Made by a program: the position numbers and the translations under genes
Notes under the pieces: model-generated
Told to the model about the DNA's origin: nothing
The model's database searches: none
Seen by the model: the letters and a program-made list of their open reading frames with translations, nothing else
Assembly (NCBI GenBank): GCA_964630905.1
Contig: CAZVWR010000068.1
Location: 1-15,452 of the forward strand
Source of the DNA: JAGOEX01 sp964630905
GTDB lineage: Bacteria > UBP6 > UBA1177
Reading direction: 5' to 3'
Length of the DNA: 15,452 nucleotides
Part shown: one piece after another, positions 12,664 to 15,452 of the stretch
How the letters are laid out: each line of letters begins with the position of its first letter
Numbering within the stretch: the stretch's first letter is position 1

Positions 12664-13387
12664 TACGATACTTCTCGTTTTTGAAGGCGAGAAAAGAGAG
12701 CCGAAAATTTTTGAATCCATCCATAAGTACTTTTTCCAGAATAATCAAAGTGCCGTTATTCATGCATCATACAATGCAGAAATTTATCAGCTTTACAAAA
12801 TGATTGAAGACGATACGTACCTTGATATTGTTGAACTTTTACGAGAAAGAAGTGATGAGAACAAACTGAATCTTTCCGGAATAAACAGGGATGACATTTC
12901 GCAAATATATTTGTTTTTTGACTATGACAATCAGGCAACTGGTGCAACTGATGAAAAAATTGAAAGAATGCTCAAACTTTTCAACGAAGAAACAGAAAAC
13001 GGTAAACTTTTTATAAGTTATCCGATGGTTGAATCAATAAAACACTTTAATAAAAACGGTTCTTCCTGTCTTGCAACCTGTTCTGTTCCACTTTCAGTCA
13101 TGCAATATAAAAATCTTGTAAGCGAAATTTCTTCTTTCGGTGATTTGAGAAAAACTGACATTTATGATTGGAAATACATTACTGTTCAAACCGTAAAAAA
13201 AGCCAACTGCATCGTGAATGATTCTCATAAAAAGCCTGAATACGCTGAATTTATTAAAATTAATCAGAAAATTATCTTTGAGAACCAGCTTGAAAAATTC
13301 ATCCCGCATCAAAGAATCGCCGTTTTGAGCGGAATTCCTCTATTCATTGTCGATTATTTTGGCAAGAAACTTTACGAAACTTTGTAA
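12656..13387 (+). CDS. TOPRIM / RloB-like putative nuclease of module B
   Basis: The 243-aa product begins MANTILLVFEGEKREPKIF, the first strand of a TOPRIM-like fold with the conserved glutamate E10. The second acidic motif is QIYLFFDYDNQ with D89-x-D91. A third conserved patch, ISYPMVESIKHF (about 120-131), corresponds in position to the conserved patch after the DxD in RloB/AbiLii-like proteins. The E...DxD set is complete, so metal-dependent nuclease activity is plausible. In the related PARIS system a TOPRIM partner cleaves tRNA; whether that holds here is unknown. The ATG at 12656 has GGAG at 12646-12649 (6-nt spacing) and lies inside the ATPase 3' end. A GTG at 12641 in the same frame lacks a ribosome site and is rejected. 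No signal peptide or membrane segment is seen. Confidence 0.85.
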   Translation: MANTILLVFEGEKREPKIFESIHKYFFQNNQSAVIHASYNAEIYQLYKMIEDDTYLDIVELLRERSDENKLNLSGINRDDISQIYLFFDYDNQATGATDEKIERMLKLFNEETENGKLFISYPMVESIKHFNKNGSSCLATCSVPLSVMQYKNLVSEISSFGDLRKTDIYDWKYITVQTVKKANCIVNDSHKKPEYAEFIKINQKIIFENQLEKFIPHQRIAVLSGIPLFIVDYFGKKLYETL

Positions 13388-13411
13388 AACCACTTTTTTC
13401 AGGAGGTCGCA

Positions 13412-13807
13412 ATGATCCACAAGTTTGAGGTTTCAACGAATTTTCGTACTGAGATGATCGACATTACAAGGAAAGTGGCAGAGATCGTTAGAATTTCCTG
13501 GATAAAAGAAGGAATTGCTGTTATCCACATTCCTCATACCACTGCGGCAGTGACAATAAATGAAAATGCAGATAGAGATGTTCAGCACGATATGACAAAA
13601 TTCATGGATGAACTTGTGCCGGATAAAAGCTGGTTCAGACATGGCGAAGGCAACTCCGACAGCCACATCAAATCATCACTTTTCGGATGTTCCCAGACAA
13701 TAATCATTGAAAACGGGAACCTTCTCCTTGGAACCTGGCAGGGAATATATTTTGTCGAATTTGACGGTCCCAGAACAAGAAAAGTTATAGTCAAAATAAT
13801 GGGTTAG
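13412..13807 (+). CDS. YjbQ family protein (UPF0047, secondary thiamine-phosphate synthase-like)
   Basis: This 131-aa protein matches the UPF0047/YjbQ family over its full length. Conserved elements include IPHTTAAVTINENAD (40-54), DVQHDM (56-61), WFRHGEGNSDSHIKSSL (74-90), LLGTWQGIYFVEFDGPR (105-121) and the final short strand. The conserved histidines (H42, H59, H77, H85) probably form the metal or active-site cluster. E. coli YjbQ has weak thiamine-phosphate synthase activity; the physiological role is not established. The ATG at 13412 follows an ideal AGGAGG at 13402-13407. The gene starts 24 bp after the module B nuclease with no promoter visible in the gap, so it is likely co-transcribed with module B. 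That may be chance gene order and not a functional link. Confidence 0.93.
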   Translation: MIHKFEVSTNFRTEMIDITRKVAEIVRISWIKEGIAVIHIPHTTAAVTINENADRDVQHDMTKFMDELVPDKSWFRHGEGNSDSHIKSSLFGCSQTIIIENGNLLLGTWQGIYFVEFDGPRTRKVIVKIMG

Positions 13808-13855
13808 ATTTATTCTTAACTTGTCCTTATTTTGTGCCGATAAATTCAGAAATTC

Positions 13856-13884
13856 TTTACATTTAAGATACTAAAGCATAGCAT
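13856..13884 (+). promoter_or_regulatory. Weak promoter candidate for the lipoprotein gene
   Basis: TTTACA (13856-13861), a 17-bp spacer and TAGCAT (13879-13884) lie about 36 nt upstream of the lipoprotein ATG. The -10 box is poor. The box lies in ATAGCATTTTAGC (13878-13890), a 13-mer also present at 8479-8491. The gap 13808-13920 shows nothing else clear, and there is no hairpin terminator after yjbQ. Confidence 0.3.
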
Positions 13885-13920
13885 TTTAGCGATTTACCAA
13901 TTTTACAATTGAGGTAACCA

Positions 13921-14946
13921 ATGAAAAAGACATTATTTTTTGTATTAGTGCTATCAATTTCCATCTTTTCGACAAGTTGCGGTGATACAGATACAGGTGA
14001 TTCGGGAAACACTGGCAACACTGGCAATACTGGCGATACTGGTGACACTGGAGATACGGGCAACACTGGAGACACTGGTGATGACGGAAATACCGCCGAT
14101 GATTCTGAATGCACCACGCTACTTGACTGCCCAGAAAATTTTTTTTGTATTAATGGAATATGTGTGAGCGATTCGGGAGATACCGGCAACACAGGCGACA
14201 CCGGCAACACCGGTAACACTGGAAATACCGGCGATACTTCTCCCGATGATGATGCAATCTGTACAGAAGATGAAAAAAGATGTGCAACAAACACAGAAAC
14301 AGATGCTGTTGAGATTTGTGAAGACGGAACATGGACCTTTTTTGAAAACTGTGATGAATATTGCTCAGACGGTGAATGTGAAGTATCTGACGACCGCAAG
14401 CCGAATATTTATCTTTACCCAGAAGAAACTCAGCAAGTTTCAGTAGTTATAAACTTTCCAAAGGGTGGGCATGTAACAGTTTCAGAACCTGAGTACTATA
14501 ACGGCTGGAATGTGACAGTCACTCCTGACGGAATTATTGATGATGAATATACATTTCTTTTTTATGAATCGGTTCAGCCCGATCTCTGGCAGAAAACAAA
14601 CGGATGGGTCGTTGAAACAGAAAATCTTGAAGAGTTTTTTGTAACAACTCTTGAATCTTACGGATTTGAGGATAATGAAATTACCGATTTTATTGAATGG
14701 TGGGTTCCGAGACTCGTTGATTTTCCTTATTACATCATTTATCCGCAAATTGCCACCGACATCGAAATACTTAATGTTTTAAACATATTACCAGCTCCAG
14801 AAAGCATCCTCAGATTCAGATTCTATATTTCCGGAAGCGACTCACCTTTTCACAAAATCGATATTCCAAAAGCACCCGAACCATTTGAAAGGAACGGATT
14901 TACCGTCACCGAATGGGGTGTAATTTTAGGAGCACCGGTTATTTAG
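13921..14946 (+). CDS. Repeat-rich cell-surface lipoprotein with KPxIYLYP-type C-terminal domain
   Basis: The 341-aa product starts MKKTLFFVLVLSISIFSTSC. This is a lysine-rich n-region and hydrophobic core ending in a lipobox-like S-T-S-C (Cys20), although position -3 is Ser where Leu is usual. Two Gly-Asp/Asn-Thr tripeptide repeat blocks (about 26-58 and 86-106) flank a four-cysteine module (C64-C81, including CPENFFCINGIC). A six-cysteine module (C114-C153) follows. Such short cysteine modules and GDT linkers are common in secreted proteins of delta/Myxococcota-like bacteria, as far as I recall. The C-terminal domain (about 159-341) starts KPNIYLYPEE and ends GFTVTEWG. I recognise the pattern from many secreted bacterial proteins but know of no assigned function. 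The start has GAGG 7 nt upstream. It is convergent with the partial gene to its right. Confidence 0.9.
   Translation: MKKTLFFVLVLSISIFSTSCGDTDTGDSGNTGNTGNTGDTGDTGDTGNTGDTGDDGNTADDSECTTLLDCPENFFCINGICVSDSGDTGNTGDTGNTGNTGNTGDTSPDDDAICTEDEKRCATNTETDAVEICEDGTWTFFENCDEYCSDGECEVSDDRKPNIYLYPEETQQVSVVINFPKGGHVTVSEPEYYNGWNVTVTPDGIIDDEYTFLFYESVQPDLWQKTNGWVVETENLEEFFVTTLESYGFEDNEITDFIEWWVPRLVDFPYYIIYPQIATDIEILNVLNILPAPESILRFRFYISGSDSPFHKIDIPKAPEPFERNGFTVTEWGVILGAPVI
13996..14094 (+). repeat. In-frame 9-bp tandem repeats, block 1 (Gly-Asp/Asn-Thr linker)
   Basis: Degenerate repeats of the form GGN-RAY-ACN encode about eleven Gly-(Asp/Asn)-Thr triplets in the lipoprotein. Third codon positions vary (ACT, ACG, GGC, GGT, GGA), so the protein sequence is kept more strictly than the DNA. 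This argues for selection on the linker and against recent slippage alone. Confidence 0.85.
14176..14238 (+). repeat. In-frame 9-bp tandem repeats, block 2
   Basis: This is a second run of about seven Gly-(Asp/Asn)-Thr triplets after the four-cysteine module. It has the same coding pattern as block 1 but more GGC/ACC codons. It separates the first cysteine module from the six-cysteine module. Confidence 0.85.
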
Positions 14947-15040
14947 ATTCAGAATTTACCAATGCTTCTAACTTTTCCTTCCAATTAGCACCCTTTTTAA
15001 AAAGAATTGTATCTGCCATTTTATGATACTCCCAAAAGCC
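14939..15040 (-). pseudogene. Possible remnant of a gene 3' end (low confidence)
   Basis: After the stop of the DUF4143 gene, another minus-strand frame encodes FWEYHKMADTILFKKGANWK and then EKLEALVNSESK before a TAA at 14939-14941. It looks like the charged amphipathic end of a real protein, but no ribosome site precedes its ATG (15019) and upstream it meets a stop inside the DUF4143 gene. It overlaps the last 8 bp of the lipoprotein gene. It could be a leftover of a gene replaced by the DUF4143 ATPase, a tiny gene, or chance. Confidence 0.25.
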
Positions 15041-15452
15041 ATCTCACAATATTACGCCTTTCGATCTCTATGCCGGAATATTCAATTGTTTTTTCATCAG
15101 TGTCTGTTGAAAGAAACAGATGCCTTCCGTTTGAAATATACCTGTCAATTGAAACAAAAGAGCTTAACTCTCTATCTTTATTACTTTCATTTAAAGTCAC
15201 TGCGACTTGATAGTTCGTGACCGAGCGGTCTCTTTCTGTCACCACAAAATCTATCTCTTTGCCGGATTCGTTCTGACCGAAATTAATCTGATCCGACTCT
15301 CTTTTGAGCTTCAAAAACACAACATTTTCAAGAAGTCTTGAATATATCTTAATATAACCGCCGTAAAGAGCGGAAAAACCAGTATCAACTGAATAAAACT
15401 TTTTAATCGTGCCGAAAACACGGCTCTGTTTATATTCCAGTTTTTCAAGTGC
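15021..15452 (-). CDS. C-terminal part of a second DUF4143-type ATPase (runs off right edge)
   Basis: Read from the right edge, the open frame gives 143 residues beginning ALEKLEYKQSRVFGTIKKFY and ending RRNIVRWLLGVS. FYSVDTGFSALYGGY, followed by RLLENVVFLKLKRE and GKEIDFVVTERDRSVTNYQVAV, is the typical end of AAA_14/DUF4143 ATPases. Compared with the complete DUF4143 protein at 5106-6293, the place of IEVKTG reads YQVAVT here. The Glu-x-Lys of the PD-(D/E)XK core is thus replaced by Gln-x-Ala, as in a common DUF4143 subfamily. The N-terminal ATPase domain is outside the window. An internal GTG at 15320 gives a shorter open frame but is not the real start, because the family homology continues upstream of it. 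The function is unknown; nuclease activity of this domain is unlikely if the motif is truly lost. Confidence 0.85.
   Translation of the reverse strand, partial: ALEKLEYKQSRVFGTIKKFYSVDTGFSALYGGYIKIYSRLLENVVFLKLKRESDQINFGQNESGKEIDFVVTERDRSVTNYQVAVTLNESNKDRELSSFVSIDRYISNGRHLFLSTDTDEKTIEYSGIEIERRNIVRWLLGVS

Noticed and set aside
13863..14399. Minus-strand frame with Ser-Pro-Val repeats
   Set aside because: It is the antisense of the Gly-Asp/Asn-Thr repeats of the lipoprotein. The lipoprotein has a signal peptide, a ribosome site and a conserved C-terminal domain, while the antisense frame has none.

Overview
The window is AT-rich (by eye under about 40% GC) and bacterial. It looks Gram-negative, because it carries a probable outer-membrane lipoprotein. 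That lipoprotein has a long Gly-Asp/Asn-Thr linker and cysteine-rich modules of a kind I associate with uncultured delta/Myxococcota-like lineages. This assignment is tentative and rests on recall, not on a search.

Region 1 (1-3627, minus strand) is the housekeeping rimP-nusA-ylxR/L7Ae-infB translation/transcription operon. Every gene overlaps the next, and infB runs off the left edge. A divergent promoter region (about 3690-3830) separates it from region 2, a single plus-strand gene (3859-5097) for an exported protein with a degenerate FAD/thioredoxin-reductase-like N-terminal part.

Region 3 (5106-8396, minus) holds an AAA_14/DUF4143 ATPase, with two tandem palindromes over its promoter, and a stand-alone long-form urocanate hydratase (hutU).

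Region 4 (8510-13387) is an accessory, defence-like stretch. Module A (minus, 8510-10457) pairs an ABC/SMC-type ATPase with a small protein showing a possible PD-(D/E)XK nuclease motif. A VOC-family protein and a small membrane protein follow. Module B (plus, 11551-13387) pairs an AAA_15/RloA-like ATPase with a small TOPRIM/RloB-like protein. The two modules have the same logic (ABC-type ATPase sensor plus small putative nuclease, overlapping genes) but different putative effector folds. I could not match module A to a named system.

A 24-bp sequence occurs three times in one orientation (8451-8473, 11033-11056, 11424-11447). Each copy carries a TTGAAA -35 box with a good -10 box 16-17 bp away, just upstream of hutU, the VOC gene and the membrane-protein gene. 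It therefore looks like a shared promoter/regulon signature. The copies also happen to bound gene cassettes.

Region 5 (13412-15452) holds a YjbQ-family gene 24 bp after module B, the repeat-rich lipoprotein, and the C-terminal part of a second DUF4143-type ATPase entering from the right edge. Where the computed open frame was longer than the likely gene, starts were moved to codons with a Shine-Dalgarno sequence or a promoter in the right place. These choices are explained per gene.
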